A stretch of 6,914 bases of DNA from Zoogloeaceae bacterium (GCA_031273145.1 JAISSL010000073.1:1-6914); one strand, 5' to 3'. Positions 1 through 6,292 are shown, counted from the first letter of the stretch. Notes: generated by a model not told the origin, from the letters alone. Numbers and translations: made by a program.

Positions 1-811
1 ACGACTTGGACATTTTTTCGTCGTCGACCCGGACAAAGCCATTGTGCATCCAGTAATTGACGAAAATCCCGCTGTGCGCCCCTTCGGATTGGGCAATCTC
101 GTTTTCGTGATGGGGAAACTGCAAATCCTGTCCGCCGCCGTGGATGTCGAAATGTTCCCCCAGCAGATGCGAACTCATCGCCGAACATTCGATGTGCCAA
201 CCCGGTCGTCCCTCTCCCCAGGGAGAAGGCCAGGCAGGCTCATTTGGCTTTGCGCGTTTCCAGAGCACAAAATCCAGGGGGTCGGCCTTGGCGTCCATTA
301 CTTCCACGCGCTCGCCCGCAATCAGGCTATCCAGCGATTTGCCGGAGAGTTTGCCGTAGCCGGAAAATTTCCGCACCGAATAATTGACATCGCCATTGGA
401 TGCCTGATACGCCAGCCCATTCTGTTCCAGCTTGCCGATCAGTTCGATCATGTGTGGCACGTACCCGGTTGCGCGGGGTTCATGGTCGGGCGATAGCACC
501 CCTAGCGCCTCTGCGTCCTCGCGCATGGCGGCGATGAAGCGATCCGTCAGAACATGGATGGATTCCCCGTTTTCAGCGGCGCGGCGGATGATCTTGTCGT
601 CAATGTCCGTAATGTTGCGGACGTAAGTGACGCGATAGCCACACGCTTTAAGCCAGCGATAGACGACATCGAAGGCGATCATGACCCGCGCGTGTCCCAG
701 ATGGCAGTAGTCGTAGACCGTCATGCCGCAGACGTACATCCTGACTGATCCAGGCGCAATGGGCGAAAAAGGTTCTTTTTCCCTTTTCAGGGTGTTGTAG
801 ATAACAAGCAT
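1..811 (-). CDS. cysS: Cysteinyl-tRNA synthetase, N-terminal 270 residues (3' end beyond the left edge)
   Basis: Class I aminoacyl-tRNA synthetase that activates cysteine with ATP and charges tRNA-Cys in the cytoplasm. The reverse-strand reading frame is open from an ATG at 811-809 to the window edge, so the gene is cut by the window and not broken. Residues 37-40 are the HLGH version of the HIGH ATP-binding motif. The KMSKS loop is at residues 266-270, just before the edge. The four zinc ligands fall exactly at the E. coli positions: C28 (in YVCGMTVY), C209 (in GWHIECSAM), H234 and E238 (in FPHHENE). The family is usually about 460 residues, so roughly 40% is missing, including the anticodon-binding region. 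The upstream AAGAAG (about 817-822, read on the minus strand) is a modest ribosome binding site. It is divergent from the TPR gene across 124 bases. The assignment is near certain. Confidence 0.98.
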   Translation of the reverse strand, partial: MLVIYNTLKREKEPFSPIAPGSVRMYVCGMTVYDYCHLGHARVMIAFDVVYRWLKACGYRVTYVRNITDIDDKIIRRAAENGESIHVLTDRFIAAMREDAEALGVLSPDHEPRATGYVPHMIELIGKLEQNGLAYQASNGDVNYSVRKFSGYGKLSGKSLDSLIAGERVEVMDAKADPLDFVLWKRAKPNEPAWPSPWGEGRPGWHIECSAMSSHLLGEHFDIHGGGQDLQFPHHENEIAQSEGAHSGIFVNYWMHNGFVRVDDEKMSKS

Positions 812-855
812 GGTGACTTCTTGGGGTAACGGGAAAGAACAGGCAACCTCATCGA

Positions 856-884
856 AATATGGGCAAGCGCATTCGATTGCACAA
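856..884 (-). promoter_or_regulatory. Candidate promoter for cysS
   Basis: Read on the minus strand, TTGTGC (884-879, 3 of 6 to TTGACA) and CATATT (861-856, 4 of 6 to TATAAT) are 17 bases apart. Transcription would start near 849, giving a leader of about 38 bases before the cysS ATG. The match is weak and was found by eye. An alternative -10 on the same strand, TATACT (925-920), lies further upstream but has no clear -35. Confidence 0.25.
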
Positions 885-899
885 AATGTTGTAGAATGC
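869..899. repeat. Small inverted repeat between cysS and the TPR gene
   Basis: GCATTC (869-874) and GAATGC (894-899) are perfect reverse complements separated by 19 bases. A second short inverted repeat, ACAA/TTGT (881-884 and 889-892), lies between them. It could be an operator or a small hairpin in the cysS leader region. Six-base arms occur often by chance, so the significance is uncertain. Confidence 0.25.
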
Positions 900-927
900 C
901 TGACTTAATTTCTTTGGTAAGTATAAC
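900..927 (+). promoter_or_regulatory. Candidate promoter for the TPR-led gene cluster
   Basis: CTGACT (900-905) and TATAAC (922-927, 5 of 6 to TATAAT) are 16 bases apart. The expected transcription start is about 933-936, at or next to the ATG at 936, so this promoter would give a leaderless or nearly leaderless message. That agrees with the absence of a recognisable Shine-Dalgarno sequence before the ATG. Found by eye only. Confidence 0.3.
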
Positions 928-935
928 ATCTGGCT

Positions 936-2003
936 ATGATTGCTTTTCTCCGACAGCGTTCTGCACTCCACTGCATTTCACGTCGCATATCCGCTGCCGC
1001 TTTGCTGGCGGCGTTTTTCTGCCTTTCTGCCATCATACCGCTTCATGCTGCCGAAGGGCTACCGGAAATCCAGCAATTGTTCCGGCAAGGGCAGCATACG
1101 CAGGCGTTGGATAAAGTCAACGCCTATCTCGGCAGCCGCCCCAAGGACGCGCAGGGACGCTTCCTGAAAGGGCTGATTCTGGCCGAACTCAAACGCTCCG
1201 ATGAGGCCATCGCCGCCTTTACCCAACTGACCGTAGATTACCCGGAACTACCGGAGCCGTACAACAACCTTGCGGTGTTGTACGCGCAACAAAAACAGTA
1301 TGACCGCGCCCGGGGCGCGTTGGAAATGGCGATTCGCACCCATCCTTCCTACGCGGTTGCCTACGAGAATCTGGGGGACGTTTACGCCAAGCTGGCAAGT
1401 CAGGCTTATAACAAAGCCTTGCAACTGGATACTTCCAATGCCGCCGCGCAGAACAAGCTCGCCCTGATTCAGGATTTGGTCAGCGCGCCTGCCCGTCCAC
1501 AGACCGCGCCAACTCCGCCAGCCGCGCCGCCGCCGACACAGGTAGCTTCCACCACGCCTTCCGCTACTCCTCCTGCAAATCCGCCGACGGCAGCTACTAC
1601 GCCAACGCCAACACCAACACAAACTAAAACTCCGCCCGCCGAGGGCATAAAACCCGCAGCGGGCGATGACGCGGCGGAAGTTGGCAAAACCATTGCGGCG
1701 TGGGCGGCGGCCTGGTCGCAAAAGGATGTCAAGGCATATCTGAGTTTTTACGCGCCGGATTTCAAAACGCCCAAAGGCGTGAGGCGAAAAACCTGGGAGA
1801 CCGAGCGGGAAGCGCGAATATCCCGTCCCGACTGGATCAAGGTAAGCTACAGTGCGCCTGAGATTCAGGTGGATGGCAATCAGGCCACCGCGCGTTTCCA
1901 GCAAAACTATCAGGCATCCAATTTCAAGAGCAGTTCCACGAAAGTTCTTACCCTAACCCGGTCGGGCGCGGCCTGGCTGATTCTTGCCGAAGAGTCGAAC
2001 TGA
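936..2003 (+). CDS. Exported tetratricopeptide-repeat protein with C-terminal NTF2-like domain
   Basis: A 355-residue protein, probably periplasmic, of unknown exact role. Residues 1-39 look like a signal peptide: arginines early, a hydrophobic core at about 19-35, and likely cleavage after HAA (A39/E40). Residues 42-176 form TPR helices (for example LPEPYNNLAVLYAQQKQYD, then SYAVAYENLGDVYAKL), the usual protein-binding scaffold. Residues 183-240 are a Pro/Thr/Ala-rich linker. Residues 247-355 resemble an NTF2/SnoaL-like (Cds6-type) domain with W256, W260, YLSFY, F321, Q322 and a final WLILAEE strand. The next gene carries a related domain at its C-terminus, and its ATG shares one base with this stop codon, so the two are probably co-translated and may work together. 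ATG 936 is the first possible in-frame start after a stop at 924-926. It has no clear Shine-Dalgarno site. The last TPR looks shortened around SQAYNKAL. Confidence 0.9.
   Translation: MIAFLRQRSALHCISRRISAAALLAAFFCLSAIIPLHAAEGLPEIQQLFRQGQHTQALDKVNAYLGSRPKDAQGRFLKGLILAELKRSDEAIAAFTQLTVDYPELPEPYNNLAVLYAQQKQYDRARGALEMAIRTHPSYAVAYENLGDVYAKLASQAYNKALQLDTSNAAAQNKLALIQDLVSAPARPQTAPTPPAAPPPTQVASTTPSATPPANPPTAATTPTPTPTQTKTPPAEGIKPAAGDDAAEVGKTIAAWAAAWSQKDVKAYLSFYAPDFKTPKGVRRKTWETEREARISRPDWIKVSYSAPEIQVDGNQATARFQQNYQASNFKSSSTKVLTLTRSGAAWLILAEESN
1482..1655 (+). other. Pro/Thr/Ala-rich low-complexity linker within the TPR protein
   Basis: Residues 183-240 of the TPR protein are almost all Pro, Thr, Ala, Ser and Gln, including a Thr-Pro alternation near residues 221-228. 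The DNA here is correspondingly repetitive (ccaacg/ccaaca steps near 1608-1622). It is likely a flexible tether between the TPR scaffold and the NTF2-like domain, as is common in periplasmic proteins. Its length may vary between strains by slippage. Confidence 0.75.
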
Positions 2004-3325
2004 TGTCTTCTTCTCTCAAGCCCTTTCTGCCGCGCTCTGCGCTGTTTCGCTTCGGGCTTGCCGTGCTTGCCCTTGCGACTCTGTGCGGCGGCTTCTGGCT
2101 TTTCGGGCGCGCGGGCTTGAATGACACGGCGCGGGTCAGCCCCATTGCGCCCGCCCATGCCGCCATTTTCCCCCAAGCCCCGGACGCAGCCGAGCCGGGG
2201 CCGGAACCGCTGCTTGCGCGGATTATCGCCGCAATTGAGCAGAATCAACTGGACAGCGCGTTGAAGCAGACGGAAATCCTGCTGGAACAGTATCCCAACT
2301 ATCGGCTTGGCTATCTGATCAAAGGGGATTTGCTGCTGGCGCGCGCCCATCCGCTGCCTGCCTTTGGCGCGGCAAACGACGCGCCCGCCGAGCAGATTGA
2401 AGATTTACGCGCAGAGGCCATTGCCCGCCTGCACGGGTATCGCCAGAAGCCCCCGGAAAATACCGTGCCGCGCTATCTTTTGCAGATGAACGCCCGCCAG
2501 AAGCACGCGATTGTGGTCGACACGCAAAAATCCCGGCTTTACCTCTTCAAAAATGAGGAAAGCGGTCCCCGTCTCATCGCCGACTACTACATCAGTCAGG
2601 GCAAATTAGGCTCGGACAAGCGCAGCGAAGGCGACCGCCGTACTCCGTTGGGCGTCTATTACATCACCTCGTTTCTCTCTCAGGAAAAACTGGTGAATAT
2701 GTACGGAGATGGGCGCGCGGATATGTACGGTCATGGCGCGTTTCCCCTGAATTATCCGAACGAGCTGGACAGGCGACAGAACCGGAGCGGTTCCGGCATC
2801 TGGCTGCACGGCACTGCTTCCGATACCTATTCCAGGCCGCCACTCGCCTCGGATGGCTGCGTGGTGCTTGCCAATCCCGATTTTGACCGGCTTGGGCAGA
2901 GCGTGGACATCGGGCATACGCCGGTCATCATCAGCCACGGCATCGAATGGACGCCGCTTGCCACCTGGCAGAAAGAGCGCGACGAATTGGCCAAGACCAT
3001 TGATACCTGGCGGCGTGATTGGGAAAGTCTCGATACCGAACGCTATCTCACCCATTATTCGGTACAATTCAGGAGTCAACGCCATGATTTTTCGGAGTTT
3101 GCCGCCCAGAAGCGGCTGGTCAATCAGGGCAAGACCTGGATTCAGGTTGAAGTGAGCGACCTTTCCATTTTTCGCAATCCTGCCGTGCCCGACGCGGAAG
3201 GGATTGCGGTTGTGACCTTTCGTCAGGGTTATGCCAGCAACAACTTGACCAACACCATGAAAAAGCGCCAATACTGGCAGTATGAGCAAGGTCGCTGGAA
3301 AATCCTTTACGAAGGCAACGCCTAG
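2003..3325 (+). CDS. L,D-transpeptidase (YkuD) family protein with C-terminal NTF2-like domain
   Basis: A 440-residue protein predicted to act on peptidoglycan in the periplasm. A hydrophobic segment at about residues 13-35 is a signal anchor or signal peptide; AHAA at 51-54 is a possible but late cleavage site. Residues 68-115 are helical and TPR-like. Residues 168-312 are the YkuD catalytic domain, beginning KHAIVVDTQKSRLYLF, with the conserved HGT (H269) and the nucleophile C286 in SDGCVVLAN. The common family motif is SHGC. An Asp before the Gly also occurs in the YafK/DpaA-like branch, so cross-linking, protein attachment or removal of attached protein are all possible. Residues about 324-440 are an NTF2-like domain related to that of the preceding protein. 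ATG 2003 overlaps the upstream TGA by one base and is preceded by GAAGAG at about 1989-1994, which supports translational coupling. The substrate cannot be read from sequence. Confidence 0.93.
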   Translation: MSSSLKPFLPRSALFRFGLAVLALATLCGGFWLFGRAGLNDTARVSPIAPAHAAIFPQAPDAAEPGPEPLLARIIAAIEQNQLDSALKQTEILLEQYPNYRLGYLIKGDLLLARAHPLPAFGAANDAPAEQIEDLRAEAIARLHGYRQKPPENTVPRYLLQMNARQKHAIVVDTQKSRLYLFKNEESGPRLIADYYISQGKLGSDKRSEGDRRTPLGVYYITSFLSQEKLVNMYGDGRADMYGHGAFPLNYPNELDRRQNRSGSGIWLHGTASDTYSRPPLASDGCVVLANPDFDRLGQSVDIGHTPVIISHGIEWTPLATWQKERDELAKTIDTWRRDWESLDTERYLTHYSVQFRSQRHDFSEFAAQKRLVNQGKTWIQVEVSDLSIFRNPAVPDAEGIAVVTFRQGYASNNLTNTMKKRQYWQYEQGRWKILYEGNA

Positions 3326-3345
3326 TGCCTTTTCTTTCTTTTTTT
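3311..3345 (+). terminator. Weak terminator- or attenuator-like hairpin over the L,D-transpeptidase stop codon
   Basis: AAGGCA (3312-3317) pairs perfectly with TGCCTT (3326-3331) around an 8-base loop that contains the stop codon. G3311 and U3332 add a wobble pair. A pyrimidine-only tract follows, ending in seven T at 3339-3345. The stem is short with only three G-C pairs, so partial termination or attenuation before the cyclophilin genes is more likely than a full stop. The U-tract runs directly into the next gene's ribosome binding site. Confidence 0.35.
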
Positions 3346-3349
3346 GGAG
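3346..3349 (+). promoter_or_regulatory. Ribosome binding site deciding the cyclophilin start
   Basis: GGAG lies six bases before ATG 3356. An in-frame TTG at 3344 would extend the protein by four residues, but it overlaps this site and cannot use it. ATG 3356 is therefore the better start, and it also begins a clean signal peptide. Confidence 0.75.
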
Positions 3350-3355
3350 ATTGTT

Positions 3356-3937
3356 ATGCCCCGTCCCATGTTTTACCGCCTTCTTTTTTGGGTGAGCCTC
3401 TCTTTTACGCTGATTGTTGGCGCTCGCGTCTTTGCCGAGCCGAGCGTGGCGCTGGAAACCAGTCAGGGACGCATCGTGCTGCAACTGGATTCCGCAAAAG
3501 CGCCGGAGACCGTGGCGAACTTTCTCGAATACGTCCGTTCCGGTTTTTACAAGGGGACGATTTTCCATCGCGTCATTCCCGGCTTCATGATTCAGGGCGG
3601 CGGTTTTGTGCCCGACATGGCGCAAAAGGCAACCCGCTCGCCCATCAAGAACGAGGCGGCCAACGGCCTGAAGAACCTGCGCGGCACGATTGCCATGGCG
3701 CGTACCAACAATCCGCATTCGGCGACCGCGCAGTTTTTCATCAATGTCGTGGATAACGCCAATCTCGATTATCCTTCGTTCGATGGCTGGGGCTATGCGG
3801 TTTTCGGCAAGGTCACGGAAGGCATGGCGGTCGTAGACAAGATTGTGGCTGTTCCCACCCGTAACTATGGCGGGCATCAGGATGTTCCGGTTGCCCCCAT
3901 CCTCATCAAGTCTGTAACCATTCTTCCCGAAAAGTGA
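3356..3937 (+). CDS. ppiA: Periplasmic peptidyl-prolyl cis-trans isomerase, cyclophilin type
   Basis: A 193-residue cyclophilin that speeds cis-trans isomerisation of X-Pro bonds, here in exported proteins. Residues 1-27 are a signal peptide with a hydrophobic core at about 9-23 and probable cleavage after VFA (A27/E28). The cyclophilin fold fills the rest: [15 protein letters not shown] (70-84) holds catalytic R72 with F77 and Q80, [17 protein letters not shown] (114-130) follows, and W145 in GWGYAVF matches the cyclosporin-contact tryptophan. Length fits bacterial PpiA proteins. The next gene is a cytoplasmic paralogue only eight bases away, and the pair shares a 31-base identical stretch. 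The start was chosen from GGAG at 3346-3349. The gene follows the transpeptidase by 30 bases, across a weak hairpin. The symbol rests on the signal peptide and family; the fold assignment is very secure. Confidence 0.93.
   Translation: MPRPMFYRLLFWVSLSFTLIVGARVFAEPSVALETSQGRIVLQLDSAKAPETVANFLEYVRSGFYKGTIFHRVIPGFMIQGGGFVPDMAQKATRSPIKNEAANGLKNLRGTIAMARTNNPHSATAQFFINVVDNANLDYPSFDGWGYAVFGKVTEGMAVVDKIVAVPTRNYGGHQDVPVAPILIKSVTILPEK
3679..3709 (+). repeat. 31-base perfect direct repeat, copy 1 (in ppiA)
   Basis: This segment is identical base for base to 4182-4212 in the next gene and is in the same codon phase. It encodes the cyclophilin-core peptide [10 protein letters not shown]. Identity at synonymous positions across 31 bases is higher than in most of the rest of the pair and suggests recent duplication or gene conversion. 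Confidence 0.85.
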
Positions 3938-3945
3938 GCAAGCGC

Positions 3946-4443
3946 ATGATTAAACTGACTACCAACCTGGGCGTCATCACCCTGGAACTGGATGCCGAAA
4001 AAGCGCCGGCGACGGTGGCGAACTTCGAGCAGTATGTCCGGGATGGCTTTTATGACGGCACGGTTTTTCATCGTGTCATTCCCGGTTTCATGATTCAGGG
4101 CGGCGGGTTTACCCTGGAGATGGAACAGAAAGATACGCGCAAAGCGGTCAAGAACGAGGCGGATAACGGCTTGAAGCACCAGCGCGGCACGATTGCCATG
4201 GCGCGTACCAACGACCCGCATTCCGCCACCGCGCAATTTTTCATCAATGTCGTCGACAATGATTTTCTCAATTTCAAGGCGCAAACGCCGGAGGGCTGGG
4301 GCTACTGCGTTTTTGGCGCCATTGTGGATGGCATGGAAGTCGTCGACCAGATCAAGGGCGTGAAAACCGGAAACAGTGGCTTGCATCAGGATGTGCCGCT
4401 GGAGGCGGTGGTCATCGAAAAGGCGGAAGTCGTCGAAAGCTAG
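3946..4443 (+). CDS. ppiB: Cytoplasmic peptidyl-prolyl cis-trans isomerase, cyclophilin type
   Basis: A 165-residue cyclophilin with no signal peptide, matching E. coli PpiB (about 164 residues) over its whole length. It isomerises X-Pro bonds in cytoplasmic proteins. Key elements are [15 protein letters not shown] (41-55) with catalytic R43, [26 protein letters not shown] (85-110), W118 in GWGYCVF, and the C-terminal SGLHQDVP (144-151) as in PpiB. Two starts are possible. GTG 3934 overlaps the upstream stop by four bases (GTGA) and adds four residues. ATG 3946 begins MIKLTTN, the usual PpiB N-terminus, with a weak GTGAG seven bases upstream. I prefer ATG 3946. It lies between ppiA (8 bases) and lpxH (11 bases), consistent with one transcript. 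Confidence 0.95.
   Translation: MIKLTTNLGVITLELDAEKAPATVANFEQYVRDGFYDGTVFHRVIPGFMIQGGGFTLEMEQKDTRKAVKNEADNGLKHQRGTIAMARTNDPHSATAQFFINVVDNDFLNFKAQTPEGWGYCVFGAIVDGMEVVDQIKGVKTGNSGLHQDVPLEAVVIEKAEVVES
4182..4212 (+). repeat. 31-base perfect direct repeat, copy 2 (in ppiB)
   Basis: Identical to 3679-3709 in ppiA, 503 bases upstream, in the same codon phase. Recombination between the copies would fuse the two cyclophilins in frame, removing the second start and producing a single signal-peptide-bearing protein. Confidence 0.85.
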
Positions 4444-4448
4444 AAGGG
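4442..4448 (+). promoter_or_regulatory. Ribosome binding site supporting the TTG start of lpxH
   Basis: AGAAGGG overlaps the ppiB stop codon (4441-4443) and ends six bases before TTG 4455. No in-frame ATG or GTG lies nearby upstream, and the conserved LpxH N-terminus starts at once after the TTG. The site therefore supports TTG as the true start and suggests coupling to ppiB termination. Confidence 0.65.
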
Positions 4449-4454
4449 CTTGCC

Positions 4455-5213
4455 TTGCTGTATTTTATTTCCGACCTGCATCTCTCCAACAAGACCCCCG
4501 GCATTTCGGCTCTCTTTCGCGCCTTGCTCGAACGCATTGCGGAAGAGGGGAATGCCCTTTATATCCTGGGCGATCTGTTCGCGGTCTGGATTGGCGACGA
4601 TGAGAACGCGCCTTTCGCGCAGGAGGCCAAACGCCTGTTGCGAGAGGCCGCGAATCGGGGATTGAAGATTTTTTTCCAGCATGGCAACCGGGATTTTCTG
4701 GTGGGGGATACCTTCGCCCGCGCCGCGCAACTAACGATCCTGCCCGACCCCTATCGGCTCGAAGTGCCCACTGCGTCGGATGTACCGCAAAAATCCCTGC
4801 TGCTTACGCATGGCGACATTCTCTGTACGGAGGATGCCAAGTATCAGGCGTTGCGCCGCAAGGTACGCAACCCGGACTGGCAACAGAAAATGCTGAGAAT
4901 ACCGCGCTTCATGCGGCGGATGTATGCTTTCGCCCTGAAGACGGGAAGTATGCGGGAGAAGGGGCGCAAGACCGATTATCAGATGGATGTCAGTAACCAT
5001 GCGGTTGAAGAGATGATTCGTGGGCACGGAAAGCGCCCGCTGGCGCTGCTGCATGGACACATCCATCGTCCGGGGCAATACCGGCATCAGGTGGATGACC
5101 TGCCGGTTGAGCGGTGGGTGCTGGCGGACTGGGCGGAAGATCGGGGAGAATACCTCACCTGGGATGGCGCAACCCTGACCCGCCACGCCTTACCGTTTTC
5201 TGCGGCCGATTGA
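4455..5213 (+). CDS. lpxH: UDP-2,3-diacylglucosamine diphosphatase (lipid A biosynthesis)
   Basis: A 252-residue metallophosphoesterase that hydrolyses UDP-2,3-diacylglucosamine to lipid X and UMP, the fourth step of lipid A synthesis, at the inner face of the cytoplasmic membrane. The metal-binding set is complete: D7 and H9 in FISDLHLS, D40 in LGDLF, N78 and R79 in GNRDF, H119 in THGD, and H200 and H202 in HGHIHRP. These match the E. coli LpxH ligands with shifts of a few residues. The length fits (E. coli 240). Residues 126-180 contain the Lys/Arg-rich helical lid region typical of LpxH. The start codon is TTG, backed by a good ribosome binding site at 4442-4448. It follows ppiB by 11 bases and precedes accA by 110 bases. 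Its presence shows that the organism makes lipopolysaccharide or lipooligosaccharide. Confidence 0.97.
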   Translation: MLYFISDLHLSNKTPGISALFRALLERIAEEGNALYILGDLFAVWIGDDENAPFAQEAKRLLREAANRGLKIFFQHGNRDFLVGDTFARAAQLTILPDPYRLEVPTASDVPQKSLLLTHGDILCTEDAKYQALRRKVRNPDWQQKMLRIPRFMRRMYAFALKTGSMREKGRKTDYQMDVSNHAVEEMIRGHGKRPLALLHGHIHRPGQYRHQVDDLPVERWVLADWAEDRGEYLTWDGATLTRHALPFSAAD

Positions 5214-5267
5214 GGTATTCCATTGCCCGATAAATGGTGAAAATTGCCCTTTGCAAGACAATGGCTG

Positions 5268-5296
5268 TCTACAAGACCCATACGTAGGATTAAAAT
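5268..5296 (+). promoter_or_regulatory. Candidate promoter for accA-tilS
   Basis: TCTACA (5268-5273, 4 of 6 to TTGACA) and TAAAAT (5291-5296, 5 of 6 to TATAAT) are 17 bases apart, giving a predicted start near 5303 and a leader of about 20 bases before ATG 5324. It lies in the only long gap of the plus-strand cluster (5214-5323). Apart from a small 5-bp hairpin (AGACA/TGTCT, 5256-5270) without a T-tract, I see nothing else in that gap. Found by eye. Confidence 0.35.
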
Positions 5297-5323
5297 GCGG
5301 CATTCGTTATTGTGAGTCATGCG

Positions 5324-6292
5324 ATGAAAATTACTTTCCTTGATTTCGAGCAGCAGGTGGCGGAGCTGGAGAACAAGATTGACACGCTGCGCTTTGGGCA
5401 GGAGGATTCTGCCGTCGACATTTCCGAAGAGATTGACCGGCTGGCCGAAAAAAGCCGCGACCTGACGAAAAGTCTCTACGCCAAGCTGACGCCCTGGCAG
5501 ATTTCCCAGGTGGCGCGACATCCGCAGCGCCCCTATACCCTCGACTACATCGGGCATATCTTTACCGATTTTGTCGAACTGCACGGGGATCGCGCCTTTT
5601 CCGATGACAAGGCCATCATTGGCGGCATGGCGCGTTTCAATGGGCAACCCTGCGTGATTATTGGGCATCAGAAGGGACGCAATACCAAGGAAAATCTGTT
5701 TCGCAACTTCGGGATGCCGCGCCCGGAAGGGTATCGCAAGGCGTTGCGCCTGATGAAGCTGGCGGAAAAATTCCAGTTGCCGATCTTTACCTTCATAGAT
5801 ACGCCGGGCGCATACCCCGGCATTGATGCCGAAGAGCGGGGACAGTCGGAAGCGATTGGTCGCAACCTCTTTGAGATGGCGGGACTTAAAACGCCGGTCA
5901 TCGTCACGATCATCGGCGAGGGCGGTTCGGGCGGCGCTTTGGCGATTGCGGTTGGCGACGCGGTGCTGATGCTGCAATACGCAACCTATTCGGTCATCTC
6001 CCCGGAAGGCTGCGCTTCTATCCTCTGGAAGAGCGCGGAAAAGGCGTCTGACGCGGCGGAAATCATGGGCATTACCGCCCATCGCCTGAAAGGGCTGAAC
6101 CTGATTGACCGGATTGTCCATGAACCCAACGGCGGCGCGCATCGCGATCCTGCCGCGATGGCCGCGTCCCTGAAAAAAGTCTTGCAGGAAGTGCTCAAAC
6201 AGACACAGGCTATTTCGACCGAAGAACTGCTGGAAACCCGTTTCGAGCGCCTGATGGCCTATGGCCGCTTCAAGGAACAAAACGTCGCTTGA
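5324..6292 (+). CDS. accA: Acetyl-CoA carboxylase carboxyltransferase subunit alpha
   Basis: A 322-residue subunit that pairs with AccD (encoded outside this window) to move the carboxyl group from carboxybiotin to acetyl-CoA, forming malonyl-CoA for fatty-acid synthesis in the cytoplasm. The sequence follows E. coli AccA (319 residues) end to end. Residues 1-55 are the N-terminal helical region ([17 protein letters not shown]), then [12 protein letters not shown] (64-75), [10 protein letters not shown] (114-123), IDTPGAYPG (158-166), the glycine-rich [10 protein letters not shown] (198-207) and [16 protein letters not shown] (222-237), all core carboxyltransferase motifs. ATG 5324 gives the usual MKxTFLDFEQ N-terminus, with a weak GTGAG seven bases upstream. 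An in-frame GTG at 5312 would add four residues and has no ribosome binding site. The 3' end overlaps tilS by 32 bases. Confidence 0.98.
   Translation: MKITFLDFEQQVAELENKIDTLRFGQEDSAVDISEEIDRLAEKSRDLTKSLYAKLTPWQISQVARHPQRPYTLDYIGHIFTDFVELHGDRAFSDDKAIIGGMARFNGQPCVIIGHQKGRNTKENLFRNFGMPRPEGYRKALRLMKLAEKFQLPIFTFIDTPGAYPGIDAEERGQSEAIGRNLFEMAGLKTPVIVTIIGEGGSGGALAIAVGDAVLMLQYATYSVISPEGCASILWKSAEKASDAAEIMGITAHRLKGLNLIDRIVHEPNGGAHRDPAAMAASLKKVLQEVLKQTQAISTEELLETRFERLMAYGRFKEQNVA

Larger units (their letters stand above)
812..935. promoter_or_regulatory. Divergent intergenic region between cysS and the TPR gene
   Basis: This 124-base AT-richer stretch must hold the 5' signals of both divergent genes. 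By eye it contains a candidate promoter for each strand and a small inverted repeat at 869-899, each listed separately. I see no open reading frame with a convincing start, no tRNA, and no T-box-like leader upstream of cysS. The space before cysS is also too short for a T-box. Confidence 0.6.

Noticed and set aside
206..232. CCCTCTCCC/GGGAGAAGG palindrome-like sequence inside cysS, resembling a dispersed repeat
   Set aside because: It encodes [12 protein letters not shown], which is part of normal CysRS sequence (E. coli has nearly the same peptide), so protein conservation explains it.
1..748. Several plus-strand open reading frames in the first 750 bases
   Set aside because: They are antisense to cysS, whose minus-strand frame has every catalytic and zinc-binding residue at the expected position.
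1248..1904. Minus-strand frames with Arg/Cys/Gly-rich or Gly/Val-rich low-complexity stretches
   Set aside because: They are the reverse-strand reading of the Pro/Thr-rich linker of the TPR protein.
2606..3877. A 423-codon open reading frame on the minus strand across the transpeptidase and ppiA
   Set aside because: It lies opposite two well-supported genes, crosses their boundary and has no recognisable domain. It is a shadow of GC-biased codon use.
3877..4386. A 169-codon minus-strand frame resembling part of the 2606-3877 frame
   Set aside because: The similarity is only the reverse-strand reflection of the ppiA/ppiB duplication, and not evidence of an antisense gene pair.
5256..5270. 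AGACA/TGTCT hairpin after lpxH as a terminator
   Set aside because: The 5-bp stem is weak and there is no T-tract after it.
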